From Streptosporangium violaceochromogenes (GTDB taxonomy: Bacteria; Actinomycetota; Actinomycetes; Streptosporangiales; Streptosporangiaceae): a stretch of DNA of 64,000 nt. The translations under genes were made by a program, and so were the position numbers. Positions within the stretch are counted from its first letter, which is position 1, and every line of letters starts with the position of its first letter. The notes below the pieces were generated by a model. It saw nothing but the letters and a program-made list of their open reading frames with translations. It was not told where the DNA came from and did not search any database. Shown here piece by piece: positions 1-10,705 of the stretch. The stretch lies in NCBI RefSeq assembly GCF_014654615.1, contig NZ_BNBB01000011.1, positions 140,079 through 204,078 of the forward strand, in the 5' to 3' direction.

Positions 1-825
<825 letters not shown>

Positions 826-856
826 GGCCGCCGCCCGGCGTCACCGGGCGGCGGCC
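826..856 (-). terminator. Strong hairpin ending the hut operon
   Basis: A perfect 13-bp inverted repeat (GGCCGCCGCCCGG and its complement) with a 5-nt loop lies downstream of hutI on the minus strand. It lacks a U-tract, which is usual for actinomycete terminators. Confidence 0.75.
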
Positions 857-870
857 GGACAACAGGCCCG

Positions 871-950
871 CGCGGGGCCTCTCAGACGCGGGGCCTCTCA
901 GAGACAGGGACTCCCCGACGCGGGGCCTTCCGGACGCGGGGCCTTCAGAC
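871..950. repeat. Short tandem repeats, about 16-bp units, at the hutI 3' end
   Basis: The core CGCGGGGCCT recurs at 871, 887, 919 and 935, three of the spacings being 16 bp. The last copy overlaps the hutI stop codon. It is a small imperfect array between hutI and its terminator, probably slippage or unequal crossing-over; no function is evident. Confidence 0.6.
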
Positions 951-2111
951 CACCCGCTCCCCGCCCCGCCAGACGGCGTGGATCAGGGGGACGCCGGGGC
1001 GGTAGGCGAGGTGAACGTGGGAGGGGGCGTCCAGGAGCACCAGGTCGGCGCGGGCGCCGGGGGCGATCCGCCCCACGTCCGCGCGGCGCAGGGCCCGCGC
1101 GCCGCCGAGCGTGGCCGCCCACACCGCCTCGTCCGGGGTCATGCCCATCTCCCGCACCGCGACCGCGACACAGAACGGCATGCTGGTGGTGAAACTCGAC
1201 CCCGGGTTGCAGTCGGTGGACAGGGCCACCGTCACCCCGGCGTCCAGCAGGCGCCGGGCGTCGGGGTAGGGGGCCCGGGTGGAGAACTCCGCCCCGGGCA
1301 GCAGCGTGGCGACCGTCTCCCCCGAGGCCAGGGCGTCCACGTCCGCGCCGGTGAGGTGGGTGCAGTGGTCGGCGGAGGCGGCGCCGAGCTCCACCGCGAG
1401 CCGTACCCCGGGACCGTGGCCCAGCTGGTTGGCGTGGACGCGCGGAACGAGCCCGCGCGCGGCGCCCGCCTTCAGCACGGCCCGCGACTGGTCGCCGTCG
1501 AAGGCGCCGCGCTCGCAGAAGACGTCCACCCAGCGGGCCAGGGGGGCGCACCGCTCCAGCATCGGCCCGGTGACAAGGTGGACGTAGGCGTCGGTGTCGG
1601 CACCGAACTCCGGCGGGACCACATGGGCGCCCAGGTAGGTCACCTCGTCGGTGTGCTCCCCGGCGACGCGCAGCGCGCGGGCCTCGTCCTCGACGGTGAG
1701 CCCGTAGCCGGACTTGCACTCGATGACCGTCGTTCCCTGACGCAGCGCCTCCGCCACCAGGGCGGCCACCCTCGCCGAGAGCTCGGCGTCGCCCGCCCGC
1801 CGGGTGGCCGCCACCGTCGTGCGGATCCCCCCGGCGGTGTACGGCGTGCCCGACATGCGCGCGGCGAACTCGGCCGTGCGGTCCCCGGCGAAGACCAGGT
1901 GGGCGTGGGAGTCGACGAACCCCGGAAGCGCGGCCCGGCCCCCGGCGTCGTGGACCCGGTCGGCGGCGGGCGCCGCGGACGCCGGCCCGGCCCACGCGAC
2001 CGAGGCGCCGTCGACGACGACGGCGGCGTCGCGGATCACCCCGAGCCGGCCCTCGCCCAGGGACGGGTCGTTGGTGACAAGGCTCGCCAGGCCCGTGACG
2101 AGCAGGCTCAC
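945..2111 (-). CDS. hutI: Imidazolonepropionase
   Basis: Hydrolyses 4-imidazolone-5-propionate to N-formimino-L-glutamate, the third step of histidine breakdown, in the cytoplasm. The 388-residue protein has the amidohydrolase metal motifs [19 protein letters not shown], the SADHCTHL segment and STDCNPGSS, all typical of HutI. The GTG start at 2111 overlaps the hutF stop as GTGA and is preceded by GGAGGAAGC; the longer open frame upstream is the out-of-frame shadow of hutF. It is the last gene of the overlapping hut operon and is followed by a strong hairpin. Confidence 0.93.
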   Translation of the reverse strand: MSLLVTGLASLVTNDPSLGEGRLGVIRDAAVVVDGASVAWAGPASAAPAADRVHDAGGRAALPGFVDSHAHLVFAGDRTAEFAARMSGTPYTAGGIRTTVAATRRAGDAELSARVAALVAEALRQGTTVIECKSGYGLTVEDEARALRVAGEHTDEVTYLGAHVVPPEFGADTDAYVHLVTGPMLERCAPLARWVDVFCERGAFDGDQSRAVLKAGAARGLVPRVHANQLGHGPGVRLAVELGAASADHCTHLTGADVDALASGETVATLLPGAEFSTRAPYPDARRLLDAGVTVALSTDCNPGSSFTTSMPFCVAVAVREMGMTPDEAVWAATLGGARALRRADVGRIAPGARADLVLLDAPSHVHLAYRPGVPLIHAVWRGGERVV

Positions 2112-3430
2112 GCTTCCTCCAGGCGGGTGATCGCCGCACGCAGCGCGGCCGGGACGTCGGGGACGAGGGTGTGGGCGCCGTGCCGTACGATCACCCGGCC
2201 GCCGGCGACGACGTCGCGGACGTCGGCGGCGGTGGCCGCGAAGACGGCGGTCTCCGCGCCGAGGGGTGTGCCGGCGGTGCGGACGGAGTCGAGCGAGACG
2301 TTCACCAGGTCGGCGATCGCGCCCACCCGGAGCCGCCCGGCGTCCGGCCAGCCGAGCGAGGCGTGCCCGTCGGCGGTGGCGGCGCGCAGCAGTTCGGCGG
2401 CGCTCCAGTGGCCCCGGCGGCGGGTGCGCAGCCGCTCGTCCATCTCCAGGCCGCGCGCCTCCTCGAACAGGTCGACGACGGCGTGGCTGTCGCTGCCCAG
2501 GGTGAGCCGCGCCCCGGCCTCCTGGAGGTCCCTGGCCGGTCCGATGCCGTCGGCGAGGTCCCGTTCGGTGGTGGGGCACATGCAGACGGTGGTGGCGGTG
2601 CCGCCGAGCAGGGCGACGTCGGCGGCGGTGAGGTGGGTGGCGTGCACGGCGGTGGCGCGCGGGCCGAGGACGCCGTGGTCGGCCAGGAGGCGGGCGGGCG
2701 TCACGCCGTACGCCTCCAGGCACCCCTCGTTCTCGGCGGGCTGCTCCGACAGGTGCGCGTGGATCGGTGCCCCGCGGGCGTCCGCCCAGGCGGCGACCGT
2801 GCCGAGCTGGGCGGCGGGGACGGCGCGGACCGAGTGGACCGCCGCGCCGACGCGGGCGTGCTCGCGCTCCTTCAGCGCCGAGGCACGCTCGGCCCACGCC
2901 TCCGCCGAGCCGTCGCCGAAGCGGAGCTGGACGCCGTCGGGCGCGGCGCCGAACCCGGACGACAGATAGCAGGTGTCGAGCAGCGTGATGCGGATGCCCG
3001 CCCGCGCGGCGGCCTCGATCAGCGCCTCGCCCATCACGTTGGGGTCGGCGTACGGCACGCCGCCGGGCGCGTGGTGGAGGTAGTGGAACTCGCCCACGCA
3101 GGTGATGCCGGCGAGCGCCATCTCGGCGTAGACGGCCCGCGCGAGGTCGAAATAGCCGTCGGGGTCCAGGGCCGAGGCGACCCGGTACATCACCTGGCGC
3201 CAGGTCCAGAACGTGCCCCGGCCCCTCTGGGTGGCGCCGCGCAGCGCCCGGTGGAAGGCGTGCGAGTGCGCGTCGGCCAGGCCCGGCAGGACCAGCCCGT
3301 CGAGGACGACGGCGTCGCCGGGGGCGCTCCCGGCCTCAAGCGAGGCGATGCGGCCCTCGGCGACCTCGACGAGGACGCCGGACTCCAGACGGCCCGTCCA
3401 GGCGTGCCGGGCCCAGAAGCGGCCGTTCAC
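2108..3430 (-). CDS. hutF: Formimidoylglutamate deiminase
   Basis: Converts N-formimino-L-glutamate to N-formyl-L-glutamate plus ammonia, the first half of the two-step route to glutamate. The 440-residue amidohydrolase has [25 protein letters not shown], the HATHLT histidines and [11 protein letters not shown], matching the HutF subgroup. The GTG start at 3430 overlaps the stop of the upstream M20 gene. With hutF present the next enzyme should be an N-formylglutamate hydrolase; the only candidate here is that M20 enzyme. Confidence 0.93.
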   Translation of the reverse strand: MNGRFWARHAWTGRLESGVLVEVAEGRIASLEAGSAPGDAVVLDGLVLPGLADAHSHAFHRALRGATQRGRGTFWTWRQVMYRVASALDPDGYFDLARAVYAEMALAGITCVGEFHYLHHAPGGVPYADPNVMGEALIEAAARAGIRITLLDTCYLSSGFGAAPDGVQLRFGDGSAEAWAERASALKEREHARVGAAVHSVRAVPAAQLGTVAAWADARGAPIHAHLSEQPAENEGCLEAYGVTPARLLADHGVLGPRATAVHATHLTAADVALLGGTATTVCMCPTTERDLADGIGPARDLQEAGARLTLGSDSHAVVDLFEEARGLEMDERLRTRRRGHWSAAELLRAATADGHASLGWPDAGRLRVGAIADLVNVSLDSVRTAGTPLGAETAVFAATAADVRDVVAGGRVIVRHGAHTLVPDVPAALRAAITRLEEA

Positions 3431-4719
3431 AGCAGCTCGTGGAGGACGTCGGCCAGGGCGGCGACCCCGGCCAGGCAGTCGCGCTCCCCGGCGTGCTCGT
3501 CCGGGGAGTGGGAGACGCCGGTGGGGTTGCGCACGAAGAGCATGGCCGTGGGGATCTCGGCGGCGAGGACGCCCGCGTCGTGGCCCGCGCCGGTCGGCAG
3601 CACGGGGACCCCGCCCAGCAGGCCCGCGAGCCACTCCGTGAGCGGAACGTCGAAGTCGACGACCGGCGTCGAGGACTCACAGACGACCTCCGCGCCGCCG
3701 GCGGCCCGCGTGATCTCCTTCACCAGGGTGTCCAGGGTGGCGGAGTCGGGGGCGCGGGCGTCGAGCCAGGCGGTCACCAGGGAGGCGATGGCGTTGGTCC
3801 CGTTGGGCTCGACCCTGACCCGGCCGAAGGTGGCGAGGGCTCCGGTGGCCCGTGCCCGCTCCACGGCCGCCAGCACGGTGGCCGCGTAGGCCGGCATGGG
3901 GTCGCGGCGGTCCTCCATGCGGGTGGTGCCGGCGTGGTTGGCCTCCCCCCGGAAGTCGAACCGCCAGCGGCCGTGCGGCCAGATGGCGGAGGCGACGCCG
4001 ACGGGGTGGGGCGTCCGCGCCAGGTGGCGGCCCTGCTCGACGTGGAGCTCGACGAACACGCCGATCCGGGAGAGCCGTTCGTCGTCGCGCCCGAGCGCCG
4101 AGGGGTCGTGCCCGGCGCGTTCCATCGCCTCGGCGAGGGTGACGCCGTCGCCGTCGCGCAGGCCCCTGGCCCGATCGGGCGCGAGCACCCCCGTCATCAG
4201 GCGCGACCCGGCGCAGGCCACGCCGAACCTGGCCCCCTCCTCGTCGGCGAAGTTGACGATCGCGAGCGGCCGGGCCGGCCGGGCACCCCGTTCACGCGGC
4301 GCCTCCCCTCCGCAGGGCGCGTCCCGTTCGCGCAGTGCGTCCAGGGCCGCGAAGGCGGACACGACGCCGAGCGGCCCGTCGTAGGCCCCGCCGTCGGGCA
4401 CCGAGTCCAGGTGGGAGCCGGCGACGACGGCGTCGCCCGCCGTGGGGTCGCCGAGCCAGGCCCACTGGTTGCCGTTCCGGTCGACCTCGTAGGCCAGCCC
4501 CCTGTTTCGCGCCTGCTCGGCGAACCAGGCGCGGCACTCGGCGTCGGCGGCCGTCCAGGCGTGGCGCCGATAGCCGCCGGTGGTGTCGTGGCGGCCCGCC
4601 GGCAGCAGGTCCCGCCACATCCGGCGGAAGCCGTCCTCGACCCGCTCGGGCGTGACCCTCGCCCGCTCCTCCGCGATGTCCGGGGCGTTCTCCGGGGCGT
4701 TCTCCGGGGTGCCGCTCAC
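3427..4719 (-). CDS. M20 amidohydrolase of the allantoate amidohydrolase/carbamoylase family in the HutG position
   Basis: A 430-residue M20-family metalloamidase. Visible motifs are [11 protein letters not shown] and DGPLGV (metal ligands), [11 protein letters not shown] (the catalytic Glu-Glu), ELHVEQG, HAGTTRM in the dimerisation domain, and a C-terminal HSPDEHA histidine. Sequence alone says N-carbamoyl/allantoate hydrolase. Its place between hutU and hutF, with start and stop overlapping both, argues that it removes the formyl group from N-formylglutamate in place of HutG. The family is seen; the substrate is inference from context. A short ENAP duplication marks the N-terminus. The GTG at 4719 overlaps the hutU stop. 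Confidence 0.85.
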   Translation of the reverse strand: MSGTPENAPENAPDIAEERARVTPERVEDGFRRMWRDLLPAGRHDTTGGYRRHAWTAADAECRAWFAEQARNRGLAYEVDRNGNQWAWLGDPTAGDAVVAGSHLDSVPDGGAYDGPLGVVSAFAALDALRERDAPCGGEAPRERGARPARPLAIVNFADEEGARFGVACAGSRLMTGVLAPDRARGLRDGDGVTLAEAMERAGHDPSALGRDDERLSRIGVFVELHVEQGRHLARTPHPVGVASAIWPHGRWRFDFRGEANHAGTTRMEDRRDPMPAYAATVLAAVERARATGALATFGRVRVEPNGTNAIASLVTAWLDARAPDSATLDTLVKEITRAAGGAEVVCESSTPVVDFDVPLTEWLAGLLGGVPVLPTGAGHDAGVLAAEIPTAMLFVRNPTGVSHSPDEHAGERDCLAGVAALADVLHELL

Positions 4720-6386
4720 GCGTCCCCCTCCCGCATCGGAATCCGCACCCCGCGCTCGCGGGCGACCTCCGTGGCCCGGTCGTATCCGGCGTCGACGTGC
4801 CGGACGACCCCCATGCCGGGATCGTTGGTCAGCACCCTGCGGATCTTCTCCCCGGCGAGGGCGGTGCCGTCGGCGACGCAGACCTGCCCGGCGTGGATGG
4901 ACCGGCCCATCCCGACGCCGCCCCCGTGGTGGATCGAGACCCAGGACGCGCCGGAGGCGACGTTGACCATGGCGTTGAGCAGCGGCCAGTCGGCGATGGC
5001 GTCGGAGCCGTCGAGCATCCCCTCGGTCTCCCGGTACGGCGAGGCCACCGACCCGCAGTCGAGATGGTCGCGGCCGATGACAATCGGGGCCGAGAGCTCG
5101 CCGAGGGCCACCATGTCGTTGAAGCGTTCGCCCGCCCGGTCGCGCTCGCCGTACCCCAGCCAGCAGATGCGGGCGGGAAGCCCCTGGAAGTGGACCTTCT
5201 CCCCGGCCATCCTGATCCATCGGGCCAGGGGTTCGTTCTCCGGGAACAGCTCCAGGATCGCCCGGTCGGTCTTGGCGATGTCGGCGGGGTCCCCCGACAG
5301 CGCCGCCCAGCGGAAGGGGCCGCGGCCCTCGCAGAACAGCGGCCGGATGTAGGCGGGGACGAACCCCGGGAAGGCGAAGGCACGGCCGTATCCGCCGAGC
5401 CGGGCCTCGTCCCGGATCGAGTTGCCGTAGTCGAAGACCTCGGCCCCGGCGTCCTGGAAGCCGACCATGGCCTCGACGTGCGCGGCCATGGACTCGCGCG
5501 CCCTGGCGGTGAAGCCCTCGGGGTCCTTGGCCGCCTCGGCCGCCATGTCCTCGAAGGCGACGCCGAGGGGCAGGTAGGCGAGGGGGTCGTGCGCGGACGT
5601 CTGGTCGGTGACCACGTCGATCTCCGCCCCCCGGGCCAGCAGCTCCGGTACGGCCCACGCCGCGTTGGCCTCGACGCCGATGGACAGCGGACGGCGGGCG
5701 TCACGCGCCTCGTAGGCCAGGCGCAGAGCCTCGCCGAGGTCGGCGGCCCGCACGTCGAGATAGCGGTGCTCGATCCGCCGTTCGATGCTTCGGGGGTCGC
5801 AGTCCACGCAGATCGCGACGCCCCCGTTCATGGTGATCGCGAGGGGCTGGGCGCCGCCCATGCCGCCGAGGCCCGCGGTGAGCGTGATCGTTCCGGCGAG
5901 GGAGCCGCCGAACCGCTTGGCCGCCACCGCGCCGAAGGTCTCATAGGTGCCCTGGAGGATGCCCTGGGTGCCGATGTAGATCCACGACCCGGCGGTCATC
6001 TGCCCGTACATGGTGAGCCCGAGGCGCTCCAGCCTCCGGAACTCCGGCCAGGTGGCCCAGTCGCCGACCAGGTTGGAGTTGGCGATGAGCACGCGCGGAG
6101 CCCACTCGTGGGTGGTCATCACGCCGACCGGGCGGCCCGACTGCACCAGCAGGGTCTCGTCGTCCTTCAGCGTGGTCAGCGTGCGGACGATGGCGTCGTA
6201 GGAACGCCAGTCGCGGGCGGCCTTGCCGGTGCCGCCGTAGACGACGAGCCGGTCGGGGTGCTCGGCGACCTCGGGGTCGAGGTTGTTCATCAGCATCCGC
6301 AGGGCGCCCTCCTGCTGCCACCCTCGCGTGGTGAGCGCCGGGCCCCGCGGCGCCCGGACCGGGCCTCGATCGTTCTCCTGGGTCAC
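4716..6386 (-). CDS. hutU: Urocanate hydratase
   Basis: NAD-dependent enzyme adding water to urocanate to give imidazolonepropionate. The 556-residue protein has the family signatures [41 protein letters not shown] and [12 protein letters not shown], and the conserved cysteine of [11 protein letters not shown]. The GTG at 6386 is chosen because GGAGGACGGAAGC precedes it; an ATG at 6422 would add 12 residues but has no ribosome site. It is the first gene of the operon. The AT-rich inverted repeat at 6434-6460 sits just upstream as a likely operator. hutH, which makes urocanate, is not in the window. Confidence 0.95.
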   Translation of the reverse strand: MTQENDRGPVRAPRGPALTTRGWQQEGALRMLMNNLDPEVAEHPDRLVVYGGTGKAARDWRSYDAIVRTLTTLKDDETLLVQSGRPVGVMTTHEWAPRVLIANSNLVGDWATWPEFRRLERLGLTMYGQMTAGSWIYIGTQGILQGTYETFGAVAAKRFGGSLAGTITLTAGLGGMGGAQPLAITMNGGVAICVDCDPRSIERRIEHRYLDVRAADLGEALRLAYEARDARRPLSIGVEANAAWAVPELLARGAEIDVVTDQTSAHDPLAYLPLGVAFEDMAAEAAKDPEGFTARARESMAAHVEAMVGFQDAGAEVFDYGNSIRDEARLGGYGRAFAFPGFVPAYIRPLFCEGRGPFRWAALSGDPADIAKTDRAILELFPENEPLARWIRMAGEKVHFQGLPARICWLGYGERDRAGERFNDMVALGELSAPIVIGRDHLDCGSVASPYRETEGMLDGSDAIADWPLLNAMVNVASGASWVSIHHGGGVGMGRSIHAGQVCVADGTALAGEKIRRVLTNDPGMGVVRHVDAGYDRATEVARERGVRIPMREGDA

Positions 6387-6433
6387 GCTTCCGTCCTCCC
6401 CGCGCCGGCGGCCCGCCGGCATGTCAAATAGAT

Positions 6434-6460
6434 ATATTCATCTCTACAGCGTATGAATAT
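6434..6460. promoter_or_regulatory. Inverted repeat upstream of hutU, candidate RpiR operator
   Basis: ATATTCAT and its perfect complement ATGAATAT are separated by 11 bp in a conspicuously AT-rich patch between hutU and the RpiR gene. The half-site spacing of 19 bp places both halves on nearly the same DNA face. The position suits control of the hut operon by the adjacent regulator. Confidence 0.55.
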
Positions 6461-6475
6461 TTCCAGTCAACAGCT

Positions 6476-7351
6476 CTACTCCGCGAAGATCTCCCTGGCC
6501 GCGGCCGACACCTCGAACGCCTCAAGCCGCGCCTGCGCCGCGGGAAGCTCGTCGCACACGGCCTCAAGCAGGACCCGGCCGAGCATCATGGGCCCGCAGG
6601 CGGTGTCGAAGACGAGCGTGGTGCCGACCGCGGCGGTCAGCACCACGTCCGACAGCGCCGCCGCGGGGGTGAAGGCGCTGTCGGCCACGGTCACCACGCT
6701 CAGCCCGGCCCCCCTGGCCACGGCGAGGGCGTCCGTCACCTCGGCGGGGTGGCGGGGCAGGGTGAAGCAGAGCAGCGTGCTCGCCCCCGCCGAGGACGCC
6801 TGCTCGATGCGGTCGGCGAGCATGGTGCCGCCCTCGTCGAGGAGACGCACGTCGGGGTGGACCTTGGCGGCGAAGTAGGCGAACCCCCTGGCCTGCGCCG
6901 CCGCGGCGCGCAGGCCGAGGACGGGCAGTGGCCGCGAGGCCGCCAGCAGCCGCGCGGCGCGGACGATCGGCTCGGGGTCTGCCAGCGCCCCGGCGAGCCG
7001 CTGGAGGTTGGCGATCTCGGCGAGGACGGCACGCTGGTGCTCGTTCGGCGCCCCGGCCGCCTCGCCCGCGCCGGAGCCCGGGACACCGCCGCCGGAACGG
7101 ACGCCACCGGGGGCGCCGAGTTCGCGCAGCCGCCGGCGCAGCGCGGGGTAGCCGTCGAAGCCGAGGGCCATCGCGAAACGGGTCACCGAGGGCTGACTGA
7201 CCCCCGCCAACTCGGCCACCTCCACGCTGGACAGGAAGGCGGCCTGGGCGGCGTGCTGAACCAGGCAGTGCGCGATCCGGCGCTGCGCCGGGGTCAGCCG
7301 GCGTCCCTCGAACAGGCGCAGCAGACGGGGGCCGGAGTCGTCCGGGCTCAT
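6476..7351 (-). CDS. RpiR/MurR-type transcriptional regulator with SIS domain
   Basis: The 291-residue protein has an N-terminal RpiR helix-turn-helix (LTPAQRRIAHCLVQHA and the VAELAGVSQPSVTRFAMALGF recognition region, residues about 17-70) and a C-terminal SIS-like domain from about residue 110 that would bind a small ligand. The ATG at 7351 follows AAGGAGCCCC. It lies directly upstream of hutU on the same strand, so it probably senses a histidine-pathway metabolite and controls the operon. Ligand and sign of control are inference. Confidence 0.85.
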   Translation of the reverse strand: MSPDDSGPRLLRLFEGRRLTPAQRRIAHCLVQHAAQAAFLSSVEVAELAGVSQPSVTRFAMALGFDGYPALRRRLRELGAPGGVRSGGGVPGSGAGEAAGAPNEHQRAVLAEIANLQRLAGALADPEPIVRAARLLAASRPLPVLGLRAAAAQARGFAYFAAKVHPDVRLLDEGGTMLADRIEQASSAGASTLLCFTLPRHPAEVTDALAVARGAGLSVVTVADSAFTPAAALSDVVLTAAVGTTLVFDTACGPMMLGRVLLEAVCDELPAAQARLEAFEVSAAAREIFAE

Positions 7352-7693
7352 GGGGCTCCTTCGAGCGGGATCGGCGGAGGGGAGGCTCACCCGCAAGGGG
7401 GGCGGCCTCCTCGGAGGCGTGATAGCGGGCGGGCCGAAACCGAGGTGGGCGCCGTCCAAATTCAGCATATCTTCATTCAACACAAGAGGTGCATAACAAA
7501 ATACAGAAAGGCGGGGTGACCTCGCATTCCGGGAAGCCCTCACCCCTCCCGCGCCCCGCCGCCCCCGGTCCCCGCACCCCCGGGCGGACACCGCCCCGAT
7601 GTCCGAAACATCGATCTTGACTAAGTGTTTCCCATATGGGTCAAGGAAAGGATAACCTCCACAGGAAAACGTAACCGCTGGACGGAGAACGCG
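7352..7693. other. Divergent promoter region between the RpiR gene and a methyltransferase gene
   Basis: An AT-rich patch at 7461-7505 stands out from GC-rich surroundings and is the likely promoter of the RpiR gene. On the minus strand it contains ATGAAGATATG, resembling one half of the 6434-6460 inverted repeat. I see no gene here. Confidence 0.35.
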
Positions 7694-8512
7694 GTGGAAG
7701 CGTCGATATCGCAGCGCCCCAGATTCGACACCACCATCCCCCATCTCGGACGGGTGGCCGACTACATCCTCGGTGGCAAGGACAACTTCGCCGCCGACAG
7801 AAGGGCCGCGGAGACGGCCCTGACCATCGCCCCCGAACTGCCGGTGCTCTGGCGGGAGACCCGGCGTTTCCTCGGCAGGATGGTCCGCTACCTCGCCGCG
7901 GAGGCGGGCATCAGGCAGTTCGTCGACATCGGCTGCGGCCTGCCCGCCCGGGACAACGTGCACGAGATCGCCAACGCGGTGGCCCCCGGCTCGCGGGTGG
8001 TCTACGTCGACAACGACCCGGTGGCCGTGGCCCACGGCCAGGCCCTGCTCCAGGACGAACGGCAGACCGTCGTCATCGAGGCCGACGCCCGCGACCCCGA
8101 GGCACTGCTGTCCCACCCCCGCCTCACCGAGCTGATCGACCTCGACAAGCCCGTGGCGTTCCTGCTCTTCGGGGTCCTTCCGGCGATCCCCGAGGACGAC
8201 GTGGCCAGGCGGGTCGTCGGCCACCTGCGCGACAGGCTCGTGCCCGGAGGCCACCTGGCCCTGTCCCACCAGGTCTCCGACCCGCGCCCGGAGACCACCG
8301 CGCGGCTCACCGCCTTCTACCGGCGGGAGGGCGCGATCCCCCGCCTCCACCGGGACAACCTGCGGCGCCGGGCCGAGGTCGGGCGGTTCTTCGACGGGCT
8401 CACCCTCGTCGACCCCGGCCTCGTCTACGTACCCTGGTGGCGCCCCGAACGGGAGGTGCCCTACCCTGCCGACGCGGTGTGGGTCGCCGGCGGCGTCGCC
8501 CGCAAGGACTGA
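7694..8512 (+). CDS. DUF574 SAM-dependent methyltransferase (Methyltransf_19)
   Basis: A 272-residue member of the DUF574 family, very abundant in filamentous actinomycetes. Visible features are the N-terminal signature IPHLGRVADYILGGKDNF, the SAM-binding stretch FVDIGCGLPARDNVHEIA, and VVYVDNDPVAVAHG, where the acidic residue would bind the SAM ribose. The substrate of the family is not established. The GTG at 7694 is preferred because GGAGAAC precedes it and homologues begin near here; the frame stays open upstream to 7625. Transcription probably ends at the hairpin at 8578-8611. Confidence 0.82.
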   Translation: MEASISQRPRFDTTIPHLGRVADYILGGKDNFAADRRAAETALTIAPELPVLWRETRRFLGRMVRYLAAEAGIRQFVDIGCGLPARDNVHEIANAVAPGSRVVYVDNDPVAVAHGQALLQDERQTVVIEADARDPEALLSHPRLTELIDLDKPVAFLLFGVLPAIPEDDVARRVVGHLRDRLVPGGHLALSHQVSDPRPETTARLTAFYRREGAIPRLHRDNLRRRAEVGRFFDGLTLVDPGLVYVPWWRPEREVPYPADAVWVAGGVARKD

Positions 8513-8577
8513 CCCCGCGCGCCGCGCGGCCCCTTCTCCGCCGAGGTAGCCCGGCCGCGGACCCCTTCCTTACGGAA

Positions 8578-8611
8578 GTAGCGGTGAGATCCATGAGGAT
8601 CTCACCGCTAC
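8578..8611. terminator. Bidirectional terminator between convergent genes
   Basis: A perfect 15-bp stem (GTAGCGGTGAGATCC and complement) with a 4-nt loop lies between the convergent methyltransferase and SulP genes, so it can serve both. Confidence 0.85.
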
Positions 8612-8710
8612 CGGACCGTCACCGCGTCGAACCTCGCGAGACGTGTCCGTACCGGGCCCGATACCCGCGGAACACCGGCAGGAGGCGGCACCGGAGTCCG
8701 CGGGAAACCG

Positions 8711-10705
8711 TCACCGGGTGACCCGTGCCCGCCTTCCGAGCTTCCGGAGCCGGGTGGCATGAGGGTGGGCCGAGACGGGGTGGAGCTCGTCCAGACCGCT
8801 GACGGTGACCGTGGTGGCGGGCCACTCCTGGGACATCGCGGCCACCCCGGCCAGGAAGGTGTGATCGACCATCGCCGCGTCCTTGACGTCGATGACGACC
8901 TCGGTGATCTGCCCGCCCTCCCCCTGAGGGACGGCGTCATCGCGGAAGACGGCGTCGCCCCGGGAGACGCCGTGGCCACAGGAGACGGTGTCCCGGCCGT
9001 TCCCTCTCCCGTTTCCGTCCGGCGGGCCGTGGACGTCGCCCGCGGCCCCGCCGGGTGCGCCCCCGCCGGTGGCGTCGCCCGAGCCGTCGTGGGCGCCGTG
9101 GGCGGCTCGGGCGCCGTCGCCGTCGCGCGTGTTGGTGCTGATGGCGCGGCGCAGGGGCAGCAGGACCGTGAAGATCGCGGCGCGGGGGATCCGCACATGC
9201 AGGACGTGGCCCGTACGGGTGGCCTCGGCCCTCGGCCGCAGGAAGGCCGGCAGCCCGGCCCCGCGCAGCAGGTGCAGCGCGACCTTCAGCACCAGACCCG
9301 CGGCGACGCCGATCAGCAGGTCGGTGGCCAGGGTCACCACCAGGGTGGTGGCGAACAGGGCGAGCTGATCCGGGCCGATCCTGCGGGCGTGGGCCAGCTG
9401 GCGGGGAGAGGCGAGGCGGGCGCCGGTGTAGACCAGCATCGCCGCCAGGACCGCCAGCGGGATGGTCTGCAGCAGCGCCGGGGCCAGCGCGACGAACAGC
9501 AGCAGGAACGCCCCGTGGAAGAAGTTGGAGCGGGCCGAGGTCGCGCCCGCGTCGACGTTGGCCTTGCTGCGGACGATCTCGGAGATCATCGGCAGGCCGC
9601 CCAGCAGGGAGGAGACCAGGTTTCCCCCGCCCAGGGCCAGCAGATCGCGGTTGAGGCCGGCCGGGCGGGCGCGGGGTGCCATCGCGTCGACGGCCAGCAC
9701 GGTGAGCGTGGACTCGATCGTGCCGATCAGGGCGAACATCAGCACGTACTTCAGGGAGGCGGCGGTGGCGATCACGGAGAAGTCGGGGAAGGCCACGGCC
9801 TCCACCAGTGTGCCCGGCAGCCGGACGAGGTGCTCGGGACCCAGGTGGTAGGTGGCCGCGCCGAAGCCGTAGGTGTGCGGGGTCGCCAGGCCGAACCACA
9901 GCCCGAGCGGAACGGTCACGGCCAGTGCGACGAGCGGGGCGGGTACGGCGCGGGCCCACCGGGCGCGGATGGCCGGAAGGGCGAACATGATGAGCAGGGC
10001 CAGGGCGCCCAGCAGCAGGATGCGGGGGTTGGCCTGGCTCAGGCTCCGGGGGATTTCGGCGAGCAGGCGCAGCGGGGCCTCGCCCTCGGGTTTGACGCCG
10101 AGCACGACGTGGATCTGCTTGGAGATGATGATGACGCCGATCGCGGCGAGCATGCCGTGGACGACGGAGGGGGACATGGCCACGCCGACGCTCGCGGTGC
10201 GGAGCAGGGCGAGGGCGATCTGCAGGACGGCCGCGACGGTTCCGACGGCCAGGGCACGCCGGTAGCCGGCGTACAGATCACCCCCGCCGAGCTCCTGGAC
10301 CGCGCCCAGGGCGATGACGATCAGGCCGGCGGCGGGACCCTTGACGGTCAGGGGAGCGCTGCCGAGCGGGCTGACCAGGACGCCGCCGATGATCGCGGTG
10401 ATGATGCCGGCGACCGGGGGAAAGCCGCTGGCCAGGGCGATGCCCAGGCACAGGGGCAGCGCGATGAGGAAGACCAGGAAACCCGACCGCGCGTCTCCCC
10501 ACACCCCCGCCCACCGTGCGGCGCGCGACGGACGACGGGCCGGGGAGCCGGTCGAGTCCCCGACCGGGCGCCCGGTCGGGGACTCGGTCGAAGACTCGGT
10601 CGAGGACTCGGTCGGGGGTGAGGAGTCGGGGGCGGGGGGCGGAGGAGAGGACGGAGAGGAGGGGGGTGAGCTTTGGGGGAGACGGGGGTGGTTCCGTTCG
10701 GACAT
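8711..10705 (-). CDS. SulP-family anion transporter with C-terminal STAS domain
   Basis: A 664-residue membrane protein of the SLC26/SulP family (sulfate, bicarbonate or related anions). The transmembrane core starts near residue 70 (FLVFLIALPLCLGIALASG) and includes the family-typical VKGPAAGLIVIALGA and GGLPMISEIVRSKANVDAG segments. The C-terminus ends in a STAS domain (EVVIDVKDAAMVDHTFLAGV). The first 65 residues are a repetitive Ser/Pro/Glu/Thr tail. The STAS domain carries a Gly/Asp/His-rich insertion of about 75 residues after its first strand. ATG at 10705 follows GAGGACCCC. The transported ion cannot be told from sequence. Confidence 0.9.
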   Translation of the reverse strand: MSERNHPRLPQSSPPSSPSSPPPPAPDSSPPTESSTESSTESPTGRPVGDSTGSPARRPSRAARWAGVWGDARSGFLVFLIALPLCLGIALASGFPPVAGIITAIIGGVLVSPLGSAPLTVKGPAAGLIVIALGAVQELGGGDLYAGYRRALAVGTVAAVLQIALALLRTASVGVAMSPSVVHGMLAAIGVIIISKQIHVVLGVKPEGEAPLRLLAEIPRSLSQANPRILLLGALALLIMFALPAIRARWARAVPAPLVALAVTVPLGLWFGLATPHTYGFGAATYHLGPEHLVRLPGTLVEAVAFPDFSVIATAASLKYVLMFALIGTIESTLTVLAVDAMAPRARPAGLNRDLLALGGGNLVSSLLGGLPMISEIVRSKANVDAGATSARSNFFHGAFLLLFVALAPALLQTIPLAVLAAMLVYTGARLASPRQLAHARRIGPDQLALFATTLVVTLATDLLIGVAAGLVLKVALHLLRGAGLPAFLRPRAEATRTGHVLHVRIPRAAIFTVLLPLRRAISTNTRDGDGARAAHGAHDGSGDATGGGAPGGAAGDVHGPPDGNGRGNGRDTVSCGHGVSRGDAVFRDDAVPQGEGGQITEVVIDVKDAAMVDHTFLAGVAAMSQEWPATTVTVSGLDELHPVSAHPHATRLRKLGRRARVTR

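Noticed and set aside
978..2969. Very long open frame on the plus strand opposite hutI and hutF
   Set aside because: It is the antisense shadow expected in GC-rich DNA; the minus strand carries complete conserved motifs and coupled starts, and the plus frame has none.
4797..6431. Long plus-strand frame opposite hutU
   Set aside because: Low-complexity Gly/Val/Asp/Arg translation without domains; hutU on the minus strand explains the region.
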